NCBI GenBank assembly: GCA_030407315.1
Contig: JALQPE010002925.1
Location: 1-64,000, forward strand
From: Asparagopsis taxiformis
Taxonomy: Eukaryota; Rhodophyta; Florideophyceae; Bonnemaisoniales; Bonnemaisoniaceae
Reading direction: 5' to 3'
DNA length: 64,000 nt
Part shown: positions 1 through 11,330 of the stretch, piece after piece
Layout of the letters: each line of letters opens with the position of its first letter
How positions within the stretch are numbered: the stretch's first letter is position 1
Notes under the pieces: model-generated
What the model saw: only the letters and a program-made list of their open reading frames with translations
What the model was told of the DNA's origin: nothing
Database searches by the model: none
Made by a program: the position numbers and the translations under genes

Positions 1-124
1 TCACAGCCGTCAAACGTTCTGCTGAGCCATGTTCCTGACTTCCAATTCCTTGCTCACCCTTCCCTAGGTGGGAGGGGGGACGGAACTCTCAGCCCCTTAC
101 AGCGGAAGCCGTTTACCGGGGATT

Positions 125-530
125 CTTACAGCAAAAGTCATCGTTACGATGACTTTGCTGTAAGAAAGCGTTTCCATTACAGTGGCCAAGAATTTTTTCA
201 CCGGGTAAAAAAATCATGGCAGCTGTTAATGATTTATTTTCTTACAGCAAAGTCATCGTAACGATGACTTTGCTGTAAGGAAACGTTTCCATTGCAGTGG
301 CCAAAGAAATTTTACCGGGTAAAAATCAGCAAGAATTTTTACCGGGTGAAAAATCGTGGCTGCTGTAATGATTTATTTTCTTACAGCAAAGTCATCGTTA
401 CGATGACTTTGCTGTAAGAAAGCGTTTCAATTACAGTGGCCAGATTTTTTTTACCGGGTAAAAAATCATGGCTGCTGTAATGATTTATTTTCTTACAGCA
501 AAGTCATCGTAACGATGACTTTGCTGTAAG
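125..530. repeat. Palindrome block H1 (39-bp palindromes), left arm
   Basis: Four copies of a 39-bp palindrome. The half-site is CTTACAGCAAAGTCATCGT, followed by one central base and then its exact reverse complement. The copies are separated by about 110-bp spacers. The first copy has one extra A. The spacers carry a second palindrome family, TTTTACC-G-GGTAAAA, next to AATCATGGC or AATCGTGGC. The mirrored block is at 14647-15052. Function unknown; such sites could bind a dimeric protein or form hairpins. Confidence 0.93.
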
Positions 531-1385
531 CATCCCTGGTAATTGCTTCCGCTGTAAGCGGCAGGGACTTCCGTCCTTTCCGACCTAGGGAAGGGTGAGG
601 AAGGAATTATGAAGTCAGGACGGAAACGGGATAGGAATGGTATGGACGGCTGTAGGCGGCATTAGGTAACACATTGTGTTGTTTACACCCGGTTTGAGCT
701 GGGTGTTGTGTCTAGTATGGTTGAGGAGTGTACGAAATTTCTACCACGTGGTCGGAAATGGTTCAATTTTCTCACGACAGAGATTCTGACTTTCGAATTC
801 AAACTCGTTAAAGTGGGCTGGAGTTGGTGCGAACCACCTCCAGGACCTCTGGGAAGGATCTGGTAACACATGTCCTGTGACTGCACGCGGTTATCCTCTC
901 TGAAATCAACCATAGATTATCGGAGGGCAAAATCTACTCTTGGCCTTGTGGCACATTGACAATACAAAACCGTCTGTTTCCAGTTTTTATATACTTTACT
1001 CTCGAGTAGATAGGATTTCAGCTGTCCAAGTAAAGAATGGGCCATATAAATGTTTCATTTCAACACAAGCATTGGCAATTCAACCTCTTCCAGGTCCAAA
1101 AACTTGTCCAGAGTACACTTCCAGGCCATCGCCTGGGAGCGTACTCTGGACAATTTTTTGGACTAAGTGCACTTTCAAGTGCATGCACTTGGAGGCATCC
1201 AGTCCAAATCTACGTCGTTCCGACAAAGTTGAATTTTGGCCATGGCCGAAATTCATCATATCTGCAGTTGTGAGAATCTGATGACCAAAATCGATGCATT
1301 CTGCCAGCCCTAATGCGCAAGCCAGAAGCTTTACGGACAGATAAAACACCTTTCTGTAATCCCCAGAGCCACTCCAGCCCTTATA

Positions 1386-1455
1386 CACTCGGTGTTGAAA
1401 AGAGGGCTCAGACAGTACGGTGAGACAGTGATTTTTACTGCCTCACTGTACAATG
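1386..1455. mobile_element. CACTA-type terminus remnant in the left arm
   Basis: The sequence CACTCGGTGTTG is followed by GACAGTA/ACAGTG subterminal motifs. It is the mirror of the fragment ending at 13781, where the terminus reads CACTACGGTGTTG on the minus strand; this copy lacks one A. It is only a short fragment of an EnSpm/CACTA element end, inserted in a TAAGGGCTGGAGTGG-type repeat before the arms were duplicated. Confidence 0.6.
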
Positions 1456-1711
1456 ATCTCAGGTAGGATATTCTCTAAGCCTAGCACGGGAGAGAAAGAT
1501 GGAAGCGTAGGCATGCAGAAGTATAGAGGCAATAGTATGTGTAGACTATCGCAGTGGTAGAAAAGTATTTCATGCACGAAAAGGACTGGTAGAGTGACAC
1601 TAGAGAAGTGATGCTTAGCAGGAAGGGATGTGGAGATGATGAAGGAGGACAACAGACATGAGATCGAGGGTTGAGACCAACGGCTTACAGACGGAGCAGT
1701 TACCAGGGATG

Positions 1712-1862
1712 TTTACAGCAAAGTCATCGTTACGATGACTTTGCTGTAAGAAAACAATTCATTACAGTAGCCATGATTTTTTTACCGGGTAAAAATTCCT
1801 GGCCACTGTAATGAAAACGTTTTCTTACAGCAAAGTCATCGTAACGATGACTTTGCTGTAAG
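1712..1862. repeat. Palindrome block H2, left arm
   Basis: Two copies of the 39-bp palindrome flank one TTTTTACC/GGTAAAAA palindrome. The block lies between two long units and is preceded by the GTTACCAGGGAT motif and followed by CATCCCTGGTAACTGC, so even the flanks are inverted. Mirrored at 13297-13448. Confidence 0.92.
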
Positions 1863-2604
1863 CATCCCTGGTAACTGCCTCAGCTGTAAGCGGCTGGGAG
1901 CTTGGTCCCTCCCTCACCTTGGAAGGGTGAGCAAGGAATTGTGAAGCCGTAAAAACATGGCAGAGGGATGGTTTGGACGGCTGTTAGCGGTGTTGGGGAG
2001 CACTCTGCGTCGTGCTAACCCAGTCTGGGCTGGGTGCCCTGCCTGGTACGGCGGGAGGAGTGCACAAAATTTCAAACACAATTTCCTCAAGAGTGAAATT
2101 CTGATTGTCGAAACTCAACCTCCCTAAAATGAACTAGAGCTGGCATGAGCACTCCAGGACGTCTGGAAAGGTACTGACAGCACATTTTCGGAGCATTGGC
2201 GCAGCTGTTCTCTCTGAGATCAAGCATAGAGTATCCGTGGCCAGATTCTATTCCTGGTGCCGTGTGGCACAGTGACCACACCAAATCGCCCTTTTTAGCA
2301 GACTATAGATTTGAGTTACTAGGAATCTAGCTGCCTTCAATACCAACATAGTTGGTAAGTAGGCTAGCCTAGGATTGTAGGAAATCAGGAAGGATGGGAG
2401 GGTAGGTATGCAGCAACATGAAGGGGATAGTATGAGTAGATTATGGCGGTGGTAGAGAAGGATTGCACTCACTGAAGGGTCGGCTGGAGTGACACGGAGT
2501 CGACATAGAAGGAGGTTGGGATAGGCTGGGATGAAGGAAGACAAGAGACATGAGAGAGAGGGTGAAGCCAGACCGCTTACAGCTGAGGCAGTTTACCGCG
2601 GGTG

Positions 2605-2923
2605 CTGACAGCAAAGTCATCGTTACGATGACTTTGCTGTAAGAAAAGAAAACATTACAGCAGGCACGTTTTTTTACCCGGTAAAAAATTCTTGGTGATT
2701 TTTTACCCGGTAAAAATTCTTCGCCTACTGTAATGTTTCCTTTTCTTACAGCAAAGTCATCGTTACGATGACTTTGCTGTAAGAAAACGTTTCATTACAG
2801 TAGCCACGATTTTTTACCCGGTAAAAAAATTCTTGGTGATTTTTTCACCCGGTAAAATCCTTCGCCCACTGTAATGTTTTCTTTTCTTACAGCAAAGTCA
2901 TCGTAACGATGACTTGCTGTAAG
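2605..2923. repeat. Palindrome block H3, left arm
   Basis: Three copies of the 39-bp palindrome, with paired TTTTTACCCGGTAAAAA palindromes between them. The last copy has lost one T in its right half. Mirrored at 12230-12549. Confidence 0.92.
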
Positions 2924-3859
2924 CATCCCTGGTAAACTGCCTCAGCTGTAAGCGTCTGGTACCTTGGTCCCTCTCTCACTTTGGGAAGGGTGAGATAGGA
3001 ATTTTGAAGTCGGGAACATTGTGGAAGGATGGTTTCGACGGCTTCGGGCGGCTTTGAAGAGCAATCTGTGTCTTGTTCACCCGGGCTGAACTACCTAAAA
3101 AGTTCAGTATTGGGAGAGCAGCACGGTAAATTTCGACCACCATTTTCTCACGACAGAGATTCTGGCGGTCGAAATTCAAACTCGTTAAAATGGACTAGAG
3201 TTGGTGTGAACACCTCCAGGACCTCTGGAAGGTACTACCTGCACATTTTCCGAGGCTACAAGAAGCCGGTCTCTCCAATATCAAGCATAGATTATCGGTG
3301 CGCAAAATCTACTCCTGGTGCTGTGTAGCACATTGACTATACAAACCGTCCGTTTTCCGTTATAATAAACTATACTCTCAAGTAGGTAGGAATCTATATA
3401 TTCACCTTACATCGATGGTTATGAAGTAGGTTAGCCTAGGACTGAAGGACAGAAGGTAAAGGATAGGATGGTAGGCATGGGGTAAAATGAAGGTGGTGGT
3501 ATGAGTAGAATACGGAAGTGGTAGACAGGTATTTAATGCACAGGAGGGGCGTGTGAAGTGACACCAGAGGCGCGGTGCGTCACAGGAAGGAAGACTGGAA
3601 TGATGAAGGAGAACTAGAGGCATGAGAGATAGGTTTGTTGAGGCATGCTTCTAGCTCTATTATATAACTACATTGCTCCTCTATAGGCTACGCAATCCAT
3701 TCCAGCAGTTCTAGTTAAAAATGGACTATATGAATGTTTCATTTCAATATCAGCATTGTGCAGTTGAGCCTCTTCAAGGTCCGAAAACTTGTCCAGAGTA
3801 CGCTTCCAGGCCACTTGAAGGCATCCAGAACACTTGCACTTCGTTCTTGCAAAGTTCAA

Positions 3860-4450
3860 TTTTGGCTATCACATCTCCAGTTGTGGGAGTCTGGTGACCA
3901 AAAGTCGATGCATTCTGGAATCCCTACCACGCAATTCAACAGCTTTACGGACACATAAAACACTTTTCCGTACTCCCTAGAGCCACTCCAGCCCTTACGG
4001 ATCACTTACACTTCGTTCCGACAAAGTTCAATTTTGGCCATCACATCTCCAGTTGTGAGAATCTGGTGACCAAAAATTAGTGAACTCCGGAAGCTGTACC
4101 TCGCAAGCCACCAGCTTTCAGGGCAAATAAAACCCATTACAGTACTCCCCAGACCCACTCCACCCTTACAGACCACTTGCACTTCGTTCCGACAAAGTTC
4201 AATTTTGGCCATCACATCTTCAGTTGTGGGAATCTGGTGACCAAAACTCGATGCATTCTGTCAGCCCTAATGCGCAAGCCAGCAGCTTTACGAACTCATA
4301 GAACACTTTTCCGTACTCCCTAGACCCACTCCAACCCTTACAGACCACTTGCACATCATTCGGACAAAGTTCCATTTTGACCATCACATCTCCAGTTGTG
4401 AGAATCTGATGACCAAAAATCGATGATTATACCAACCCTTCCACGCAAGC
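3860..4450. repeat. 173-bp tandem repeat, left arm
   Basis: About three and a half tandem copies with a period of about 173 bp. Each contains CACATCTCCAGTTGTG, TCTGGTGACCAAAA, the AAAACACTTTTCCGTACTCCC block and CCACTTGCACTTCGTTC. Mirrored at 10690-11330. A diverged single copy occurs near 1255-1385. It looks like a satellite captured in the arm. Confidence 0.85.
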
Positions 4451-4623
4451 GAGAAAGCTTGAGTGCAATTAAAACAAGTTTTAGTGCTCCCTAGAACCAC
4501 CCCAACCGTTTCAGACCACTTTGCAGCCTTTTTCGCGAGGTCCGAAATCGTCTCCTTCTTCTTCCGAGTGAGAAACATCAGTCCCTCTCATATGCTTACA
4601 GAGAAGTTGGTTTACCATGGTTT

Positions 4624-4945
4624 CTTACAGCAAAGTCATCGTTACGATGACTTTGCTGTAATGTTTTGTTTTCTTACAGCAAAGTCATCTTAACGATGAC
4701 TTTGCTGTAATGTTTTGTTTTCTTACAGCAAAGTCATCGTTACGATGACTTTGCTGTAAGCAACCGGGGTAAACTGCCTTTGCTGTAAGAAAACTGATAG
4801 CAGTTCCGACAGCTTGTCCTGAGAAGCAAATCCGCCTTAACGATGACTTTGCTGTAAGAAAACAGAGTACTTACAGTTCTGACAGCTTGTCCTGAGAAAG
4901 CAAATCCGCCTTAACGATGACTTTGCTGTAAGAAAACACAGTAAT
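4624..4945. repeat. Palindrome block H4, left arm
   Basis: Three 39-bp palindromes spaced 49 bp apart. They are followed by three half-sites (ACGATGACTTTGCTGTAAG), each joined to a repeated GACAGCTTGTCCTGAGAA motif with a period of about 70 bp. One central base pair differs (CTTAACG) in the middle copy. Mirrored at 10214-10524. This is the innermost block, before unique DNA of the arm. Confidence 0.92.
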
Positions 4946-5643
4946 TACAGTTCCGACAGCTTGTCCTGAAAACCCGTCCTCCCACATAAGTTTATATTCT
5001 GTTACCTACCCTAGAGCTCTAATGACGTGCCCAGTCCCAAGTTTCGTACCTGGTGCTGGGCAGAATGGCTAATTAGCGTACTTCATTCTAAGGATGAAGT
5101 CGACATTCTGTCGCGTCTGCAGCCATAACATGCTGTTGGCGCCGATTACAGCGGTGATTACACCGTTTGTGACGTAGCCATCGGCGCCGATGATTTATGC
5201 GCCGTAACACTTCAACGCGCCTACCACACACGCAATGTACTGTCATATTAGGTTTTCTCAAATCCTCGTCCGCCCACACGCTCAATTCATGCATGCATTC
5301 CCTCACCGCCTTCCACTCGCGTCACACGCACCCTTTCGCCCGTCTAAATGCCCCCTTGCCTTGACATCCCTCATATATCAACTGGTTCGACTCGCACCGC
5401 GTTGGTCCACTTAGCATGACCATAGTCGCCGCGCCCATTCTTCGACCACATTCGCCGTCCAGTCGCGCCCAATCCCAACTGCCGCACACATACATAAACG
5501 AGCTTCCCATGATCACTTCCGCCCGGGCTGTCCCAACGGGCATACGATGCCATCCATACTCTGTCCGCAGATGAGCTCAACTCCCTTGTGCCAATCACTT
5601 GACGCCATTCGCACCTTCCACACACCCACCTCGCTGTTTCTTA

Positions 5644-6080
5644 CTATCCTTCACACACACCTCGCTCCTGCCCAATCACATCTTCCAGTCTGTCACACTC
5701 GGTGATGCCAATCCGTCCCAGTAACGAGGTCGCAATATCGTCGACCTCGCTATTGAGACAATGTAAACAAAGAGGTTTTTCACCACACCCTGTGATCCAT
5801 GACTTGACCAACTGAGACCGTGAGCCGGATAACGTTGAAATGTTTATTCTTGAACTGCATCTTGAGATGTATTGAACACTTGCACAGCAGTCCCCCATCC
5901 CTGGACAGCGAGCCAGTCGTTGCACTCGGTGTCAATCAAGTGAATGCAGTGTGTCAACGTGCCTTGTACAAAAACTTGGACCGGCTCTTGCGCCCCTGCC
6001 ACTGCTCAAGCGTATCCAGATACTTGAGTGTGCCAGTCCAGAGTCTTAATATTCAGGTTGATGCATGTGAGCTGCCAAAA
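5644..6080 (-). pseudogene. Unidentified coding-like minus-strand fragment in palindrome spacer
   Basis: The minus strand gives coding-like segments in two frames. One is cysteine-bearing (GEKPLCLHC followed by a polar helix, about 5650-5790). The other, about 5800-6000, reads QVFVQGTLTHCIHLIDTE-like sequence and is broken by stops. I do not recognise the family. It starts where the left arm ends and is probably part of the single-copy DNA that makes up the spacer, like the importin pieces further right. It could equally be non-coding sequence with chance ORFs. Confidence 0.3.
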
Positions 6081-6084
6081 TAGT

Positions 6085-7570
6085 CCAAATGGAACATATG
6101 ACGATTTACGCCGAACAAACATGTTGTCCTGCACAGCGTTGTTCTCTAGTGTTGCGCACTACACCATCTATCCCTTACTATCTAAACGAACAGCTTAAAA
6201 ATGCTACATCTACAAGCACCAGTGGTGGACTGGGCTCGTCTGTCTTCCAAGAGTTTCCAGAATGGGATGTGGATATGGTTATGACTTCAACGACAACAGC
6301 GTGTGGTGAATGATGAGCGAAAAGTTTGTTTACTCGTTGCTTTCACTCGCAGTCTGCCCTGCGTCATGGTGCAATGCGATACAAATTGCTACTGGGAAAG
6401 AAGCTTTACAGAGTGAGGCAATGGTAAGGTGTCGGATACATACCGACGCTTCTCATACAAAGCTATATTTGTAAAAGTCAGTAGTATACAGTGTACGTGA
6501 GCATTGCATTGCATCGCATCTAGTAAGCGCGCACACGAACGCACAAATACAGATGCACGCACTGGCGATTGATTCACAACGAGCGCAACTAGTCCACAAC
6601 AACCATTTGATTGAAGCTCTCCGGGTGATTCTAGCAGCAACGCATCTGCAATGGTTACGACACTAAGCTGTTGGAAAGGACCTGCAAGCAAGTTTCAACA
6701 CAAGGCCACACCAGCAGCAGAAAGAAAAAGTACATTTGTAATGAAATGCCACCGATATATTGCCTCCATCTTGGTTTCAGTGTTAGTTTGTGTAGAGCTG
6801 CCGCTGTGGTGAATAAGAGCGTTCCGTGTTTCAACAAGCGTATTAAGAAATACATATGTGACTGTGAGCGACATGCGGTGGTATGTTGTTGCGTTACAGA
6901 CGGTTAGATGATGATGTGAGGGAAGCAGCGATGCAAGAACTAGGCGCACATGTAACGCCAACAAAGATGCACACTGTGTTGCATTGAGAGTGCTGCGCGA
7001 TGTTGGGGCGAGAGAGGAGGTCGACGTGGTGCAGACATCACACATCATTCCATTCAATTATATTCCACCAATACCCGTCAGGTGTATAGAAACTGTATGA
7101 TTTCTCCCCAGACTCATCTCCCATCACTCCAGTAATCCCACTATCACCATTCCCACTCACGTTTCCATGGTACTCATGTACGTCACACATAGCGTAACCC
7201 GTCATCTTCTTAGGACCAGGATTGGACAAAGCAGTGGCGTCTTGGAGTCACCGGGACACCATCTGAGAGGTAGGAGTCTCCCCGACTGGTACTGTGACGA
7301 ATGTGAACCACATCGGGGGTCATCGTAGTTGACTGTGTAGAGCTCATCGCCATCCCCTCGCTTAGTATCGAGCATAGCTTGTGAAATTCTAGGAAGCTTA
7401 CTTGAATTAGATACATTTTTCAGTCCTAATGTTTGTCCATAAAGCTAGGCTCCTCTTCGGCAGTAGGCACGAGACCGAAATGGGTGAATTGACTCGTGAG
7501 AAAGCGAGCAGACGTATCAATCTTTCCGTAACTAGTGACATCGTAATCATATCGTTGAAATAACACGTGT
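6085..7570. other. Spacer without recognisable gene
   Basis: Central part of the palindrome spacer. Only short ORFs occur on both strands and none shows a motif I recognise. Composition is ordinary, with no tandem repeats and no palindromes, in contrast to the arms. Confidence 0.6.
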
Positions 7571-7574
7571 GAGA

Positions 7575-8235
7575 TTAATGGTGTGACCAGTAAAGATGCA
7601 TGTACAAACGGATTGCAATGACAGTTGGAAGAACTGCCGGGTCGCTCGAATAGGCCTTCCAGGCTTGCAAAAAAGTGAGAACGGCACGCGCATTACGCAA
7701 CGCCGCACGGTTGAGACAGGCGGGAAGATTGACATGCAAAATGGCCAGCATAAACAGGGAGGTCTGCAGAACAACGTGGACATTTTGTGCACAAAAGCGG
7801 TGCAAAAGCTGTGTCTCGGCGTGTCGAAACTCGAGCACGACCGCCGACATGACGTGAAAAATGTGCACGTGTTCCTCAGAGAAGACGCGACGGAGGTCGA
7901 GCCACCTAGAGTCGCGCAGTGACGATCACACATTTGCCATCGCAAAGTGGCACGCGTGCGCGAAGAAAAAGAGCCCGGAGGTGGTGAAGGGGGAGCGCGA
8001 GCGCGAGAAGCGGGATTCAAAAGGCGTCAATGCGCTGTGCGTCATCGGTGAACATCAACCAATCGGTTTGGAAGCGACGATGCAGCGTGGTAGCGACGAA
8101 CAGAAGCGCGTGTGGCGTCGCATTGGTGTCAATCAATTGCGTGCGTATGGACTGTGCGGATTGCCAACTACGCAAGGCGATGAGATAACGATCCGCTTGC
8201 GATACTTGTTTGCCACGGTCGAGTGTGGTCAATTG
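7575..8235 (-). pseudogene. Importin-beta family (transportin-3/importin-13-like) N-terminal fragment, broken
   Basis: On the minus strand, three stretches in order resemble the N-terminal HEAT repeats of nuclear transport receptors of the transportin-3/importin-13 type. They are ADRYLIALRSWQSA (helix of the importin-beta N-terminal domain), then HALLFVATTLHRRFQTDW, which matches the FFAAQTL..K motif of these proteins, then SLRDSR. After a frame change comes QTSLFMLAILHVNLPACL and LQAWKAYSSDPAVLPT, matching the next HEAT pair. Stops and frame changes break the sequence, so it cannot make a functional receptor. The family would carry cargo through nuclear pores. The fragment sits in the palindrome spacer, and a further piece of the same gene lies on the opposite strand nearby. 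It was probably captured or left behind during rearrangement. Family assignment is by eye. Confidence 0.55.
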
Positions 8236-8533
8236 ACCACACTAGCATTAATGCTACTTGCACATTGGCGAGAGTGAACTGATGATTGGTTGTCATGAAT
8301 TGTGGTTGGCGGCTTGATCCATGAAATTTTTTGTTGGATATATTGTTGAAAGCGTGTGTTTTGTGGTGTGAGGCGTTTGGAAAATCTTGCAATCAGCCTT
8401 TCTGTGCGCCAGAAAAACCCATTTCCGAACAGCTGTCTCAACACACGTTCTGCTCGACAATTGGCTGTTTCGCATACCGGCGATGTTCACATTGTCAGCA
8501 TCTCTCACACATGTACAAGTCGCAGGATTCAAC

Positions 8534-8611
8534 ATGGAGACGGCACCAGAGGAGATAACAGCTGTTTACGCTTTGGTTCACTCGGCGCATCGCGACTATG
8601 ATCGCAAATAG
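8534..8611 (+). pseudogene. Inverted first-exon fragment of the importin-like gene
   Basis: A short ORF, METAPEEITAVYALVHSAH followed by RDYDRK and TAG. It resembles the extreme N terminus of transportin-3/importin-13 proteins, where a helix ends just before the segment that is found on the opposite strand at 8235 (DRGKQVSQADRYL). The two pieces share the DR.K junction but face opposite ways, so an inversion or separate capture has scrambled the gene. The identification depends on the neighbouring fragment. Confidence 0.4.
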
Positions 8612-8639
8612 CTCTCGAATTGAGAAAGTAATCAACTAT

Positions 8640-9010
8640 GGAACACTCTTCCGTATCTGTTTCAGTTCCTTCACGGAAGCCTCAGTGATTAGCTCGAAAA
8701 GCTCTTTCTGCACCAATTTTGTGCATCGCTGCTCCCATTCGTGAACTCCTATTTATTCCCAACTTCCGTTCGGAAATTGAGGAATATGACGTCACATTCC
8801 TCAGCGATTGCAGGCCCTTCAGCACGATTCTAATTGTCATCGCACTAAAATCGATAGTGTCATCTCCTATCCCAACTGACATAAACATGATTCTATTCTC
8901 TATTGGCAGAATAGGCTTCACTGAGACTAGAAACCTCAATCCCATTCTAGGTCGGTCGATCTGCTATCCTCTTTCATTTATCCTCCCTCGTACTAACTTC
9001 GCTACCTACA
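8640..9010. other. AT-richer spacer without recognised gene
   Basis: Short ORFs only. Probably the inner, non-repetitive part of the CACTA-related segment that ends at 9499, but no similarity to the sequence before the second copy (21.4-21.8 kb) is apparent. Confidence 0.4.
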
Positions 9011-9499
9011 AATATCTGTAAAGCTCGACCACAATTACTATCTTCGTATACCACACACCATTACACCATTCCAATATTTACCTTCACACCAACACTATGC
9101 TCCATATTTCCTCTCAAGTCCACTCCACGAGACAGTGTTGTGAACCAATACACGGTACTACCCGCAGACAATACAATTTGCTATCTACACTACTGTCTAC
9201 AGATTTACCCAGACAGTGCAGTAATACAATACAATGCACTGCCTCAGACAGTAAAATGTACTGTCTGCACATACTGTCTGGCGGCAACACTTCCGGACAG
9301 TAAAATTTACTGTTCTGGACAGTAAATTTTACTGTTTTTGGTACTGCCCAGATTTCGTGCCAGTTTATTGCTGCAGCAGTATTCTGAAATTTCCAGACAG
9401 TAAATTTTACTGTCTCCGCGCACTGTCTTGGCCAGACAGTAATTTTTACTGTCTCAGACAGTAAATTTACTGTCTTTTTTCATTCCCAACACCGTAGTG
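9011..9499. mobile_element. CACTA (EnSpm) element end, family 1, copy A
   Basis: The segment ends in CCCAACACCGTAGTG, i.e. CACTACGGTGTTGGG on the minus strand, which is the CACTA signature of EnSpm transposons. The preceding 390 bp are full of palindromic subterminal motifs of the type GACAGTAAATTTACTGTC, which in this superfamily are transposase binding sites. About 490 bp are nearly identical to 21785-22266. Only this end is visible; I found no partner CACTA start upstream. The terminus abuts the first base of the right palindrome arm. Confidence 0.85.
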
Positions 9500-10213
9500 T
9501 AGTAAGAAACAGCGAGGTGGGTGTGTGGAAGGTGCGAATGGCGTCAAGTGATTGGCACAAGGGAGTTGAGCTCATCTGCGGACAGAGTATGGATGGCATC
9601 GTATGCCCGTTGGGACAGCCCGGGCGGAAGTGATCATGGGAAGCTCGTTTATGTATGTGTGCGGCAGTTGGGATTGGGCGCGACTGGACGGCGAATGTGG
9701 TCGAAGAATGGGCGCGGCGACTATGGTCATGCTAAGTGGACCAACGCGGTGCGAGTCGAACCAGTTGATATATGAGGGATGTCAAGGCAAGGGGGCATTT
9801 AGACGGGCGAAAGGGTGCGTGTGACGCGAGTGGAAGGCGGTGAGGGAATGCATGCATGAATTGAGCGTGTGGGCGGACGAGGATTTGAGAAAACCTAATA
9901 TGACAGTACATTGCGTGTGTGGTAGGCGCGTTGAAGTGTTACGGCGCATAAATCATCGGCGCCGATGGCTACGTCACAAACGGTGTAATCACCGCTGTAA
10001 TCGGCGCCAACAGCATGTTATGGCTGCAGACGCGACAGAATGTCGACTTCATCCTTAGAATGAAGTACGCTAATTAGCCATTCTGCCCAGCACCAGGTAC
10101 GAAACTTGGGACTGGGCACGTCATTAGAGCTCTAGGGTAGGTAACAGAATATAAACTTATGTGGGAGGACGGGTTTTCAGGACAAGCTGTCGGAACTGTA
10201 ATTACTGTGTTTT

Positions 10214-10524
10214 CTTACAGCAAAGTCATCGTTAAGGCGGATTTGCTTTCTCAGGACAAGCTGTCAGAACTGTAAGTACTCTGTTTTCTTACAGCAAAGT
10301 CATCGTTAAGGCGGATTTGCTTTCTCAGGACAAGCTGTCGGAACTGCTATTCAGTTTTCTTACAGCAAAGGCAGTTTACCCCGGTTGCTTACAGCAAAGT
10401 CATCGTAACGATGACTTTGCTGTAAGAAAACAAAACATTACAGCAAAGTCATCGTTAAGATGACTTTGCTGTAAGAAAACAAAACATTACAGCAAAGTCA
10501 TCGTAACGATGACTTTGCTGTAAG
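10214..10524. repeat. Palindrome block H4, right arm
   Basis: Mirror of 4624-4945: half-sites with the GACAAGCTGTC motif, then three 39-bp palindromes. It is slightly shorter than its mirror. Confidence 0.92.
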
Positions 10525-10689
10525 AAACCATGGTAAACCAACTTCTCTGTAAGCATATGAGAGGGACTGATGTTTCTCACTCGGGAAGAAGAAGGAGACG
10601 ATTTCGGACCTCGCGAAAAAGGCTGCAAAGTGGTCTGAAACGGTTGGGGTGGTTCTAGGGAGCACTAAAACTTGTTTTAATTGCACTCA

Positions 10690-11330
10690 AGCTTTCTCGC
10701 TTGCGTGGAAGGGTTGGTATAATTCATCGATTTTTAGTCATCAGATTCTCACAACTGGAGATGTGATGGTCAAAATGGAACTTTGTCCGAATGATGTGCA
10801 AGTGGTCTGTAAGGGTTGGAGTGGGTCTAGGGAGTACGGAAAAGTGTTCTATGAGTTCGTAAAGCTGCTGGCTTGCGCATTAGGGCTGACAGAATGCATC
10901 GAGTTTTGGTCACCAGATTCCCACAACTGAAGATGTGATGGCCAAAATTGAACTTTGTCGGAACGAAGTGCAAGTGGTCTGTAAGGGTTGGAGTGGGTCT
11001 GGGGAGTACTGTAATGGGTTTTATTTGCCCTGAAAGCTGGTGGCTTGCGAGGTACAGCTTCCGGAGTTCACTAATTTTTGGTCACCAGATTCTCACAACT
11101 GGAGATGTGATGGCCAAAATTGAACTTTGTCGGAACGAAGTGTAAGTGATCCGTAAGGGCTGGAGTGGCTCTAGGGAGTACGGAAAAGTGTTTTATGTGT
11201 CCGTAAAGCTGTTGAATTGCGTGGTAGGGATTCCAGAATGCATCGACTTTTGGTCACCAGACTCCCACAACTGGAGATGTGATAGCCAAAATTGAACTTT
11301 GCAAGAACGAAGTGCAAGTGTTCTGGATGC
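10690..11330. repeat. 173-bp tandem repeat, right arm
   Basis: Copies of ACAACTGGAGATGTGAT recur near 10750, 10924, 11096 and 11270, a spacing of about 173 bp. Each unit carries GGAACGAAGTGCAAGTGGTC and GGGAGTACGGAAAAGTGTT. Mirror of 3860-4450. Confidence 0.87.

Larger units (their letters stand above)
1..5646. repeat. Left arm of a giant inverted repeat (palindrome)
   Basis: The whole stretch is the near-identical reverse complement of 15176 down to 9500. For example, the complement of the start of the window is found at about 15120-15176, and the sequence before 5646 reappears inverted from 9500. The arm continues beyond the left edge of the window, so the outer boundary is unknown. The arm is built from long diverged units (about 560-1700, 1870-2600, 2930-4600). 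Each begins with a GCTGTAAGCGG-type motif and a GGAAGGGTGAG motif, and the units are separated by blocks of short palindromes. Small indels and local differences from the other arm show that it is not a trivial duplication of the sequence file. No protein-coding gene is supported; short ORFs here are mirrored in the other arm because of the symmetry. It could be the terminal inverted repeat of a very large fold-back element or an inverted duplication of repeat-rich DNA. Confidence 0.95.

Noticed and set aside
125..4945. CRISPR-like array
   Set aside because: The regular repeats are palindromes with variable, related spacers in a eukaryotic palindrome arm. The spacers are not unique, there are no cas genes, and spacing varies from 49 to over 1000 bp.
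5088..5625. ORFs of 72-84 codons repeated at 9521-10058
   Set aside because: They are identical only because the two palindrome arms mirror each other. They have no motif and poor coding character, so they are not reported as genes.
9011..9499. Simple, complete CACTA insertion filling the palindrome spacer
   Set aside because: There is no CACTA start at 5647 or elsewhere in the spacer, and the spacer has host-gene fragments rather than transposon genes.
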